From NCBI GenBank assembly GCA_031284665.1, contig JAITXR010000376.1:1-5650 (forward strand): a stretch of 5,650 bases of DNA, written 5' to 3'. The first letter of the stretch is position 1. Every line of letters starts with the position of its first letter. The notes under the pieces were generated by a model. It was given only the letters and a program-made list of their open reading frames with translations. It had not been told where the DNA came from and made no database searches. Position numbers and translations under genes: made by a program. Source of the DNA: Paludibacter sp. Lineage in GTDB: Bacteria > Bacteroidota > Bacteroidia > Bacteroidales > Paludibacteraceae. Shown in pieces: positions 1-5,650 of this stretch.

Positions 1-737
1 TCAGAATATTGAAACGAAAAAATATCTTTTACCAATGGATTAATTTTCATTGTAGGCAAAGGGCGACAATCGCGCGTAAGTTGTTCGTTAACCTGTTCCA
101 AATGATTGCTATAAATATGCGCATCGCCAAGTGTATGCACAAAATCGCCCGCCTGCAAACCCGTAACCTGCGCCACCATTTGCAGCAAAAGCGCATACGA
201 GGCAATGTTGAACGGCACACCCAGAAAAATATCCGCACTTCGCTGATAAAGTTGCAAACTCAATCGCCCATCCGCCACATAAAACTGAAAAAAAGCGTGA
301 CAAGGTGGCAATTTCATATTTGGCAAATCGGCTACATTCCAAGCACTTACTATTATTCGGCGACTGTCGGGATTATGCTTTATTTGTTCAATGCAGTCAG
401 CAATTTGGTCAACAAAACCACCTTTGTAGTCGTCCCAATGCCGCCATTGATGACCGTAAATATGCCCTAAATTACCGTCAGCATCTGCCCATTCGTTCCA
501 GATACGCACGCCGTTATCCTGCAAAAATTTTGCATTTGTATCACCACTCAGAAACCAAAGCAATTCGTAAATTATTGATTTTAAGTGTAGTTTTTTTGTA
601 GTCATCAAAGGAAAACCGTCAGCCAAATCGAAACGCATCTGATGCCCAAAAATCGAAATTGTGCCTGTACCTGTTCGGTCGGATTTTTGTGTTCCTTCGT
701 CTAAAACTCTATTGAGGAGATTAATATATTGTTTCAT
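1..737 (-). CDS. thyA: Thymidylate synthase ThyA (3' end beyond window)
   Basis: Cytoplasmic enzyme that methylates dUMP to dTMP with 5,10-methylenetetrahydrofolate, the de novo source of thymidylate. Translating the minus strand from the ATG at 737-735 gives 245 uninterrupted codons, running off the window at base 1. The N-terminus [20 protein letters not shown] matches E. coli ThyA closely and the two align without gaps through the active site. Visible landmarks are the phosphate-binding R21, the nucleophile C146 in PPCHAFFQF, the R166-S167-x-D169 segment of [10 protein letters not shown]177 in [10 protein letters not shown], and H207/Y209 in HIYSNH. The family is about 264 residues, so roughly 20 C-terminal residues (the region ending PHPxIKAPxAV in relatives) are missing only because the window ends. 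The start codon overlaps the stop of the upstream D12 methyltransferase as ATGA, so co-transcription and translational coupling are likely. Identification is secure; regulation is inferred. Confidence 0.98.
   Translation of the reverse strand, partial: MKQYINLLNRVLDEGTQKSDRTGTGTISIFGHQMRFDLADGFPLMTTKKLHLKSIIYELLWFLSGDTNAKFLQDNGVRIWNEWADADGNLGHIYGHQWRHWDDYKGGFVDQIADCIEQIKHNPDSRRIIVSAWNVADLPNMKLPPCHAFFQFYVADGRLSLQLYQRSADIFLGVPFNIASYALLLQMVAQVTGLQAGDFVHTLGDAHIYSNHLEQVNEQLTRDCRPLPTMKINPLVKDIFSFQYS
734..737 (-). other. ATGA stop/start overlap, D12 methyltransferase to thyA
   Basis: On the minus strand the four bases read ATGA: ATG (737-735) starts thyA and TGA (736-734) ends the methyltransferase. 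The bases just upstream are A/T-rich (TTAGAAAA before ATG) with no convincing Shine-Dalgarno core. Such overlaps usually allow terminating ribosomes to re-initiate, so thyA translation may depend partly on ribosomes arriving from the restriction-modification gene. Confidence 0.85.
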
Positions 738-1729
738 TTTTCTAATATGTGTAAATATTCCACTGTGCTATCGGCTTTATGATTGCGATTTTCGGTTTTA
801 TCTGCCTTAAAACGCTGATAACCTATTTGTTGCAAATTATATTTACCGTATTTAATCATTATTTGTTTTAAATCTTCAACCGACATCAAGCCTTCATTAT
901 TATAACTCAAAAAAATGTACTTGAAATTTGCATTTTTTATTAGATTTTCAAATTCCAAATTTACAATATTTTTGCTGCAGTACTTTGATTTTTGGTAATT
1001 TCTCAAACCTGTTTTTCCTCTTGGAACAAATGGTTTATATTCGGCTATTGTATTGAGTAAATGGTAGTTAGCACCGTATTGACGCGCATTATAAGGCGGG
1101 TCTAAATACAAAATATCACCTGATATTTTATGTATCAAAGTATTTGCATCTTCGTTATAAACTTTATGTTCATTTTTATTAAGGGGAAATAATGCAGGTT
1201 CTATGATCAATTCCTTTTGTGCTGATTTTTTTATTTGTTTTAGGAAAGCACCATAAACCGAAGCCGTATTTGCAACTTTATCGGCACTCTCAAGCAAACT
1301 TGTCAATAAAAAATAATACTGATTATCAGTTATTTGTCTTTCTTTTTTCCAATATTCTATTTTTTGGCGAACAGCATCTATTTTTTTTCCATTTTGTTCA
1401 GAAAAATACAAACGTTCACTTTTGCCATTTTCGGAATATTCTTCAAAAATAAAACCATTAATACCTTCCAAACAATTTAATTCTGACAATAAATTTTTAT
1501 ATTCAAAATTAGTATGATTTTCGATATAATTTTTATTTAAAACATAACTATAAAATTCTGTATCATTGCAAATTACACTTTTCACATTTTGCTTGAAATT
1601 TCTACCTACAATGCCTGTACCTGCAAAAATATCGCAAAAAACCTTGTCTGACAAATCATAGCCGACAACCGATTTTATGGTTTCTGAAATAAAACCTGAA
1701 AGTTTATATTTTGAGCCGATATAATTCAT
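734..1729 (-). CDS. D12-class adenine-N6 DNA methyltransferase of the restriction-modification cassette
   Basis: Predicted to move a methyl group from S-adenosylmethionine to N6 of adenine in a specific DNA site, protecting it from the partner nuclease. The 331-residue protein has the alpha-group (D12) motif order: motif X NYIGSK (residues 2-7), motif I with FAGTG (35-39) for cofactor binding, an acidic residue after a strand at CND (54-56), a long central segment (about 60-200) that would hold target recognition, and catalytic motif IV DPPY (210-213) in [20 protein letters not shown]. The conserved-looking stretches [17 protein letters not shown] (144-160), [13 protein letters not shown] (271-283) and the EYLHILEK end recall MTases of the NlaIII/FokI type from memory. 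The start overlaps the nuclease stop as ATGA (1729-1726) and the stop overlaps thyA. GC is low: 18% at 901-960 and 27% at 1381-1440. The MTase class is clear; the site methylated cannot be read from sequence alone. Confidence 0.93.
   Translation of the reverse strand: MNYIGSKYKLSGFISETIKSVVGYDLSDKVFCDIFAGTGIVGRNFKQNVKSVICNDTEFYSYVLNKNYIENHTNFEYKNLLSELNCLEGINGFIFEEYSENGKSERLYFSEQNGKKIDAVRQKIEYWKKERQITDNQYYFLLTSLLESADKVANTASVYGAFLKQIKKSAQKELIIEPALFPLNKNEHKVYNEDANTLIHKISGDILYLDPPYNARQYGANYHLLNTIAEYKPFVPRGKTGLRNYQKSKYCSKNIVNLEFENLIKNANFKYIFLSYNNEGLMSVEDLKQIMIKYGKYNLQQIGYQRFKADKTENRNHKADSTVEYLHILEK
1726..1729 (-). other. ATGA stop/start overlap, nuclease to D12 methyltransferase
   Basis: Minus-strand ATGA holds the methyltransferase ATG (1729-1727) and the nuclease TGA (1728-1726). 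An A/G-rich AAAG lies about 8 nt before the ATG, too weak to call a ribosome binding site. The overlap would tie methyltransferase translation to nuclease translation, which could help keep modification in step with restriction. Confidence 0.85.
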
Positions 1730-2637
1730 TGAATATCTTTATTATAAAGTAACACAACGAAACAAGGTACTCTGTAATTTCTGTTGCCTTGAATTTTATG
1801 ATTAAAAGTAAAATTTACGGTTAAATAATTATTGAGATTGGTATGATTAATAATATCTCTAATTTGAGTGATAGAGACATCTTCATCTATATAAACAACC
1901 AACAAACGAGGGTCTGCACCAAACCTGCCTTCATCTTGAAAAGTATAAAGATACTCAGCCACTTTTTCAGGTTGTGTTATAGCAACTTGTCGCCAATCTT
2001 CGCCAATTTTCCTTTTAAACTCATTTGTAGGACTTTTAGCAACTTTTTGGTCAAAAGAAATTCCATTAACAAAAAAATCTACACCTCTCCTATGGTCAAG
2101 CGTTGGAGTAATATTCTCATTTTTTTCAAATATCAAAGTTTCAATAAAATCATTTCTGACTGTATTTATTTCTTTTATTCTTCGATATTTAACTGCTGCT
2201 TGTTTTACTTTTTCATCTTTAATTGTGCCATTTGAATTTTCGGAATTAACAGATTGAACAAAGGCATCAAATTGTCCTTGTGAAAATGGCCACGATATTT
2301 CTCCGAGATTGAGATTTTGCCATTCCTCAATTAAAAGTGCCATTGCATTGTCTGCATCTTTTCCATTTCTGTATTTTTCAGTTGTCTTAAAAAGTGTACG
2401 AATAATATTTTTGCTAACTTCATAATTCCACGTATTAACAATCAATCTCCATATTTCAGGAGTAGAATTAGAAACTACTTGTTGTCCAACATTTTTTCCA
2501 CGAGTTATATTTCTGAATGTTAAACCATCAACCGCAATAATTTCGTTTAGTTTTACTAAATACTGCTGAGCATAGTTATTATTGCCAATAATTTTTTTAG
2601 CAATATCTTCTGTTAATCTAATTTTTACGTCTTCCAT
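1726..2637 (-). CDS. Probable type II restriction endonuclease, PD-(D/E)xK fold
   Basis: I do not recognise the exact family. The 303-residue protein is soluble, without signal peptide or membrane segment. Residues 185-199 (GVDFFVNGISFDQKV) form a likely beta-hairpin carrying D187, D196 and K198, the spacing expected for a metal-binding PD...(D/E)xK nuclease core; E166 in the preceding FIETLIF helix could be a further metal ligand. The following segment, with EYLYTFQDEGRFG (228-240) and RLLVVYID (244-251), recalls C-terminal cores of other type II enzymes, from memory only. The N-terminal 150 residues are predicted mixed alpha and may bind DNA. The main argument for function is position: the gene lies between two DNA methyltransferases, 3 nt after the first (TGA GTT ATG) and overlapping the second by 4 nt. 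GC is low, about 25% at 2101-2160. It could instead be another DNA-processing enzyme with this fold. The recognition site is unknown. Confidence 0.78.
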   Translation of the reverse strand: MEDVKIRLTEDIAKKIIGNNNYAQQYLVKLNEIIAVDGLTFRNITRGKNVGQQVVSNSTPEIWRLIVNTWNYEVSKNIIRTLFKTTEKYRNGKDADNAMALLIEEWQNLNLGEISWPFSQGQFDAFVQSVNSENSNGTIKDEKVKQAAVKYRRIKEINTVRNDFIETLIFEKNENITPTLDHRRGVDFFVNGISFDQKVAKSPTNEFKRKIGEDWRQVAITQPEKVAEYLYTFQDEGRFGADPRLLVVYIDEDVSITQIRDIINHTNLNNYLTVNFTFNHKIQGNRNYRVPCFVVLLYNKDIQ

Positions 2638-2640
2638 AAC

Positions 2641-3414
2641 TCAAAATTCTTTTTTAAAAACAAAAATATATTCGTGCTTGAAAATGTAATAATCGCTTTT
2701 CAATGCTCTGTATTTCCATATATTATTTACACCAATTTTTCCGCGATTTCCCTCTATATTTTTCACAACAATTCCTTTCAATTTTACATTAAACTTTTTC
2801 TTTATTGCATAATTTACATAAAACCCCAGCGGGACAACTTCGCTCTTTTTATAAACATCACCGATAACAACCGCAAAGTAACGATTTTTTTCCAAGTATT
2901 GCAACCCATTGCCAATTGCTTGCGTAAATTTGTCCAAAAATAGTTTCAAATCCGAAATATGCGACAAATCTTCCTGCAAATCCGTGAATTTTACAATATC
3001 CATATAAGGCGGATGCGCAATCAAAAACTGAACTTTTTGGTTTTTAATCGCTGAATCAAATTTTTCTTTGTTCGTAACATCGCAATTATTAATTTCAAAA
3101 TTAATATCTTGCGTATCAATCATTTTTGAATTTACAAAATCAATAATTTGTTGGTTTATATCAAAGCCTATAAAATTGCGTTTCAGATTTTCACATTCAA
3201 AAAGTGTTGTGCCGCTGCCCATAAACAAGTCAAGCACCGTTTCACCCGCTTTTGTGTAACGGAGAATAAGTTGATTCGGAATTTGTGGAACAAAATTACC
3301 GTGATAAACATTCGCGTGTTTTCCGCTCTTATCCCGTTCATTTATAAGCCATAAGCTATCCGTCAAAATGTTTGTTTCTTTCCAATTTTTTACATCAAAT
3401 TCATCGTTATTCAT
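2641..3414 (-). CDS. DNA methyltransferase (N4/N6-type) with HPPY catalytic motif
   Basis: Predicted S-adenosylmethionine-dependent amino-methyltransferase acting on adenine-N6 or cytosine-N4 in DNA; which base cannot be decided here. In the 257-residue protein, an N-terminal segment with YHGNFVPQIPNQLILRYT (37-54) resembles motif X of N4/N6 enzymes, followed directly by motif I LDLFMGSGTT (61-70), an acidic motif II at GFDIN (83-87), and motif IV as HPPY (134-137) in place of the usual D/N/S-PP-Y/F/W. The X-I-IV order is not that of classic beta enzymes. The C-terminal half (VVIGDVYKKSEVVPLGFYV, 182-200, then EGNRGKIG and DYYIFKHEYIFVFKK, 241-255) is the likely target-recognition and family-specific part. 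It starts 6 nt after porE and ends 3 nt before the nuclease gene, so it is the first cassette gene transcribed. GC is 35-38% in the lines counted, between the flanks and the rest of the cassette. It is presumably the second protective methyltransferase of the system. Confidence 0.87.
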   Translation of the reverse strand: MNNDEFDVKNWKETNILTDSLWLINERDKSGKHANVYHGNFVPQIPNQLILRYTKAGETVLDLFMGSGTTLFECENLKRNFIGFDINQQIIDFVNSKMIDTQDINFEINNCDVTNKEKFDSAIKNQKVQFLIAHPPYMDIVKFTDLQEDLSHISDLKLFLDKFTQAIGNGLQYLEKNRYFAVVIGDVYKKSEVVPLGFYVNYAIKKKFNVKLKGIVVKNIEGNRGKIGVNNIWKYRALKSDYYIFKHEYIFVFKKEF

Positions 3415-3420
3415 AATCTG

Positions 3421-5406
3421 TTACATCTTAAAATTTACTTTCGTTACCTTAAATTCTGTGCGGCGATTTATTTGATTTGCAATTTCCTGCTGCGGAGGCG
3501 AAAGAGTTAAAATAAATTCTTCGGTCAATACGTCGTTTTCCTTTAAGAAACTGTGTTGTTGCGCCATTTCGGCAGTTACAGTTACCGGTTTTTCCTCGCC
3601 ATATCCGGCGGCTGACAGACGTGCTGCATCTATTCCGGCAGCAATCAGATAATCCACAACCGATTTTGCACGACGTTCCGAAAGTGTTTTATTTGCCTGA
3701 TTATTACCAACATAGTCGGTATGCGCGCTTAATTCAATAGTAATATTCGGATTGTCGGATAAAATTTTAAGCATTTCTTTTAGTCCTGTTTCCGATTCGG
3801 GCGTTAAATCCCATTTTCCAAATTCGTAAAAAACATTGTCCACCCGAATTGAGCGATAAAGCGCAGGCAAGCGAAAATCCTGAATAAATGCTTTCCCATT
3901 ATCTTTGGTAAGGGTCGAAATTTTAAAGCCTTGATTCAAAAATCCACGTGCCGAAGCCATCATTACGCAATTCAAATTTTTGTCAATTTTCAGTTTATAT
4001 GTGCCGTCTTTTTTGGTTTGTAAGCGGATATTTGTCCCATTTTCGCTCACAAGTCGGACAACGGCATCGGCAACCGGCTCCGAAATATCATCAATTACAG
4101 TGCCTTGAATATAGTAGTCAAAAACTGGTTTCTCAAAACTGTAAATCGCATCATAACTGCGTTTTTCGCCTCTATTTGAACTAAAATATCCTTTTGTAGC
4201 ATTGCCTTCAAAAGTAATTCCAAAATCGTCGCCGGAAGAATTTATCGGCAAACCGAGATTTTCGACAGTCCAAGTATTGTCTTTATTTTCGCTTGCAACA
4301 AAAATATCAAGCCCGCCAAAACCAACAAGTCCGGTTGACGAAAAATACAATTTCCCGTTTGAGTGAATATATGGAAACATTTCGTCGCCTGCGCTGTTAA
4401 TTTTATTGCCTAAATTTTCGATTGCCGTACATTTTGTGCCTTCGAGTGTTGCCCGCCAAATATCTTTTCCGCCATAGCCGCCGGGAGCATCGGACACAAA
4501 ATAAATTTTACTTCCATCGGCAGTAAGTGCCGGATGAGCAACGGTAATAGTGCTATCCGCAAAAACATCCAAACGTTTTGGCTCGCTCCACGCCCCTCCT
4601 GCCCTACTCATCGCCATAATTGCTGCGCCCGAATCTTCGCTGTCGTCCTTAAATCCGCGCGTAAAATACATAGTTGAGCCATCGGGGCTGAAAGTACAAA
4701 CCCCGTCGTCAAAATCGAGCGACTTGGCATCTTCGCTTAATCTTTCGGGCTTTTCCCATTTTCCGGAAGCGTCTTTACGAATTGAATACAGGCGATTATT
4801 TAACATTCCGGTAACCGGCGAATTTTGCATCACCGCCTTGCGATTAATCACTCTGTTGGAAGTAAAAAATAACACATTTCCATCCATTGATTGAAATATG
4901 GGACTGAAAGATTGGGATTTTCTATCGTTCAAAAATGCTGCTTTTGCTATTTTATAATCAGTAGTTTGCAACTTTATACTGTCGAGTTTAACTGTCAGAT
5001 TTAGTGCATTTTGCGCCACAAGATTAGTCGAATCGTGAGTTAAATAAATGGCATAATTATTTGCCGCCTCACGATATTTTCCATTACGCTGTAACGCTTG
5101 GGCATAGCGAAAATAAACTATCGAATCAGGATATTGAAAACGAATGGCATTAGCGTAAGCCATTTCGGCATTTGTAACACTTGTAATGCGCTGACATTCA
5201 GCATTATTAAAGGCTATTCGCGCTCGTAAAGTTTTATTTGAGCGAGGAATGCGCGAATAAATTCTTTTATACTTTTCGCTCGCCGAATAATACTCTCCAA
5301 TCGCATATTCCTTGTCGGCTTTGGCTATACGAGCCTTAAGTCCGCAACTATTAAATAAAATAATCGCAGAAAAAATTAATAATAAAGTAGTCAGTTTTTT
5401 TAACAT
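3421..5406 (-). CDS. porE: PorE-like OmpA-family lipoprotein of the type IX secretion system
   Basis: Predicted outer-membrane lipoprotein that tethers the type IX secretion machinery to peptidoglycan on the periplasmic side. Of 661 residues, 1-20 form a lipoprotein signal peptide (LKK, hydrophobic TLLLIFSAIILF, then NSC) with C21 as the lipidated cysteine. Next come TPR-like helices (about 28-130), a beta-propeller of PD40-type blades (about 165-425; for example FSPDGSTMYFTR at 239-250, GGYGGKDIW, GFGGLDIF and KGYFSSNRG), a carboxypeptidase-regulatory-like domain (about 432-515) and an OmpA C-terminal domain (about 522-655). In the last, D564 of AHTDYVG and R579 of LSERRAKSV are the expected diaminopimelate-binding pair. 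The LKENDVLTEEF segment and closing INRRTEFKV match PorE-type proteins from memory, and P. gingivalis PorE has the same domain order and similar length. It starts 4 nt after the DUF1015 gene and stops 6 nt before the methyltransferase. GC is 40-55% in lines counted. A PorE paralogue is possible, since Bacteroidota carry several OmpA/TPR lipoproteins. Confidence 0.87.
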   Translation of the reverse strand: MLKKLTTLLLIFSAIILFNSCGLKARIAKADKEYAIGEYYSASEKYKRIYSRIPRSNKTLRARIAFNNAECQRITSVTNAEMAYANAIRFQYPDSIVYFRYAQALQRNGKYREAANNYAIYLTHDSTNLVAQNALNLTVKLDSIKLQTTDYKIAKAAFLNDRKSQSFSPIFQSMDGNVLFFTSNRVINRKAVMQNSPVTGMLNNRLYSIRKDASGKWEKPERLSEDAKSLDFDDGVCTFSPDGSTMYFTRGFKDDSEDSGAAIMAMSRAGGAWSEPKRLDVFADSTITVAHPALTADGSKIYFVSDAPGGYGGKDIWRATLEGTKCTAIENLGNKINSAGDEMFPYIHSNGKLYFSSTGLVGFGGLDIFVASENKDNTWTVENLGLPINSSGDDFGITFEGNATKGYFSSNRGEKRSYDAIYSFEKPVFDYYIQGTVIDDISEPVADAVVRLVSENGTNIRLQTKKDGTYKLKIDKNLNCVMMASARGFLNQGFKISTLTKDNGKAFIQDFRLPALYRSIRVDNVFYEFGKWDLTPESETGLKEMLKILSDNPNITIELSAHTDYVGNNQANKTLSERRAKSVVDYLIAAGIDAARLSAAGYGEEKPVTVTAEMAQQHSFLKENDVLTEEFILTLSPPQQEIANQINRRTEFKVTKVNFKM

Positions 5407-5410
5407 ATAT

Positions 5411-5650
5411 TTATATCAATTCGTGAATAACCAATCCCGACCTTAATTTTGGCTCAAACCAAGTTGTTTTTGGCGGCATAATATTTCCGGTATCGGCAAT
5501 ATTAATCAGTTGGGACATCGACACCGGATACAGTGCCAAAGCCACGCGCATTTCGCCACTATCAACACGTTTTTGCAATTCTTCAAGTCCACGAATGCCA
5601 CCTACAAAATCAATTCTTTTATCACTTCTAAGGTCTTTAATTCCTAAAAT
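5411..5650 (-). CDS. DUF1015 family protein, C-terminal part (5' end beyond window)
   Basis: The last 79 residues and TAA stop (5413-5411) of a protein whose start lies beyond the window; the minus-strand frame is open from base 5650. The tail contains SDKRIDFVGGIRGLEELQKR, then GEMRVALALYPVSMSQLINI, GNIMPPKTTWFEPKLRSGL and ends VIHELI. I recognise this from memory as the C-terminal signature of DUF1015 proteins (about 400 residues, soluble), which in Bacteroidales often sit next to serine-biosynthesis genes serC and serA. The molecular function of the family is not established. Only 4 nt (ATAT) separate the stop from the porE start, so this gene is probably the upstream member of the same transcript, and the promoter serving the window's genes may lie above it. 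Confidence 0.85.
   Translation of the reverse strand: MLGIKDLRSDKRIDFVGGIRGLEELQKRVDSGEMRVALALYPVSMSQLINIADTGNIMPPKTTWFEPKLRSGLVIHELI

Larger units (their letters stand above)
734..3414 (-). other. Predicted type II restriction-modification cassette (methyltransferase-nuclease-methyltransferase)
   Basis: Three contiguous co-directional genes with junctions of +3 and -4 nt encode an HPPY methyltransferase, a PD-(D/E)xK nuclease candidate and a D12 adenine methyltransferase. Two methyltransferases with one nuclease are known from type II systems with asymmetric sites (each enzyme covering one strand) and from DpnII-type systems, where a D12 enzyme is paired with a second, single-strand-acting enzyme. 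There is no room for a controller (C) gene, and no type I/III subunit or helicase is present. Low GC compared with both flanks suggests horizontal acquisition. No flanking repeat, integrase or transposase is visible, so the insertion mechanism is unknown. Grouping as one functional system is inference from gene order. Confidence 0.8.

Noticed and set aside
9..601. Plus-strand open frames over the left end (9-470 and 305-601).
   Set aside because: They are antisense to thyA, whose minus-strand frame is continuous and matches ThyA residue for residue; the plus-strand products are basic, low-complexity and resemble nothing known.
2661..2668. Minus-strand TATTTTTG before the nuclease gene, matching the Bacteroidota -7 consensus TAnnTTTG.
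   Set aside because: It lies within the YIFVF codons of the methyltransferase, and I see no TTTG-like -33 element at the right distance (the stretch there reads ACATTTTC). A chance match in A/T-rich coding DNA is more likely.
734..3414. Type I, type III, BREX- or DISARM-like system.
   Set aside because: No helicase, specificity subunit, phosphatase or ATPase gene is present; the neighbours are porE and thyA, so a simple type II cassette fits best.
3415..3480. Possible promoter for the cassette in the last codons of porE (minus-strand TAAATTTT).
   Set aside because: It misses the G of TAnnTTTG and has no -33 partner; too weak to annotate.
1219..4894. Several plus-strand open frames of 63-130 codons inside the methyltransferase, nuclease and porE genes.
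   Set aside because: All lie within strongly supported minus-strand genes, and the translations are I/N/F/K-rich shadows of A/T-rich DNA without motifs.
5407..5410. Promoter or terminator between the DUF1015 gene and porE.
   Set aside because: The gap is only 4 nt (ATAT) and no hairpin followed by a T-run was seen around it.

Overview
The window looks like a chromosomal segment of a Bacteroidota bacterium, probably Bacteroidales. The main reasons are a PorE-like OmpA lipoprotein of the type IX secretion system (a phylum-specific machine), a DUF1015 protein tail of the kind seen in that group, and A/T-rich leaders without clear Shine-Dalgarno sequences. All six genes lie on the minus strand, so transcription runs from high to low coordinates. 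There is almost no intergenic DNA: the junctions in order of transcription are +4, +6, +3, -4 and -4 nt, so the whole stretch may be one transcript.

In transcription order the genes are: the 3' end of a DUF1015 gene (5411-5650, start outside the window); porE-like (3421-5406), a lipoprotein with TPR, beta-propeller, regulatory-like and OmpA domains; a DNA methyltransferase with an HPPY catalytic motif (2641-3414); a probable PD-(D/E)xK restriction endonuclease (1726-2637); a D12-class adenine-N6 DNA methyltransferase (734-1729); and thymidylate synthase thyA (1-737, last ~20 residues outside the window). thyA is clear on translation of the minus strand and aligns residue for residue with E. 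coli ThyA through the catalytic cysteine.

The three middle genes form a methyltransferase-nuclease-methyltransferase set, best read as a type II restriction-modification system. The nuclease would cut unmodified DNA, and the two methyltransferases would protect the host's copies of the site, possibly one strand each of an asymmetric site. The nuclease and D12 genes are much more A/T-rich (18-33% GC in the 60-base lines counted) than the flanking porE and thyA (40-55% in lines counted), which points to horizontal acquisition. The first methyltransferase is intermediate (35-38%).

The most notable feature is how tightly the cassette is fitted into a housekeeping gene string. It shows no promoter, terminator, controller gene, mobile-element gene or repeat of its own, and its last gene overlaps the thyA start codon as ATGA. 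This suggests that it borrows an upstream promoter and that thyA translation may be coupled to the D12 methyltransferase. I saw no RNA genes, CRISPR arrays, insertion sequences or attachment sites. No stretch over 300 bases lacks a gene.
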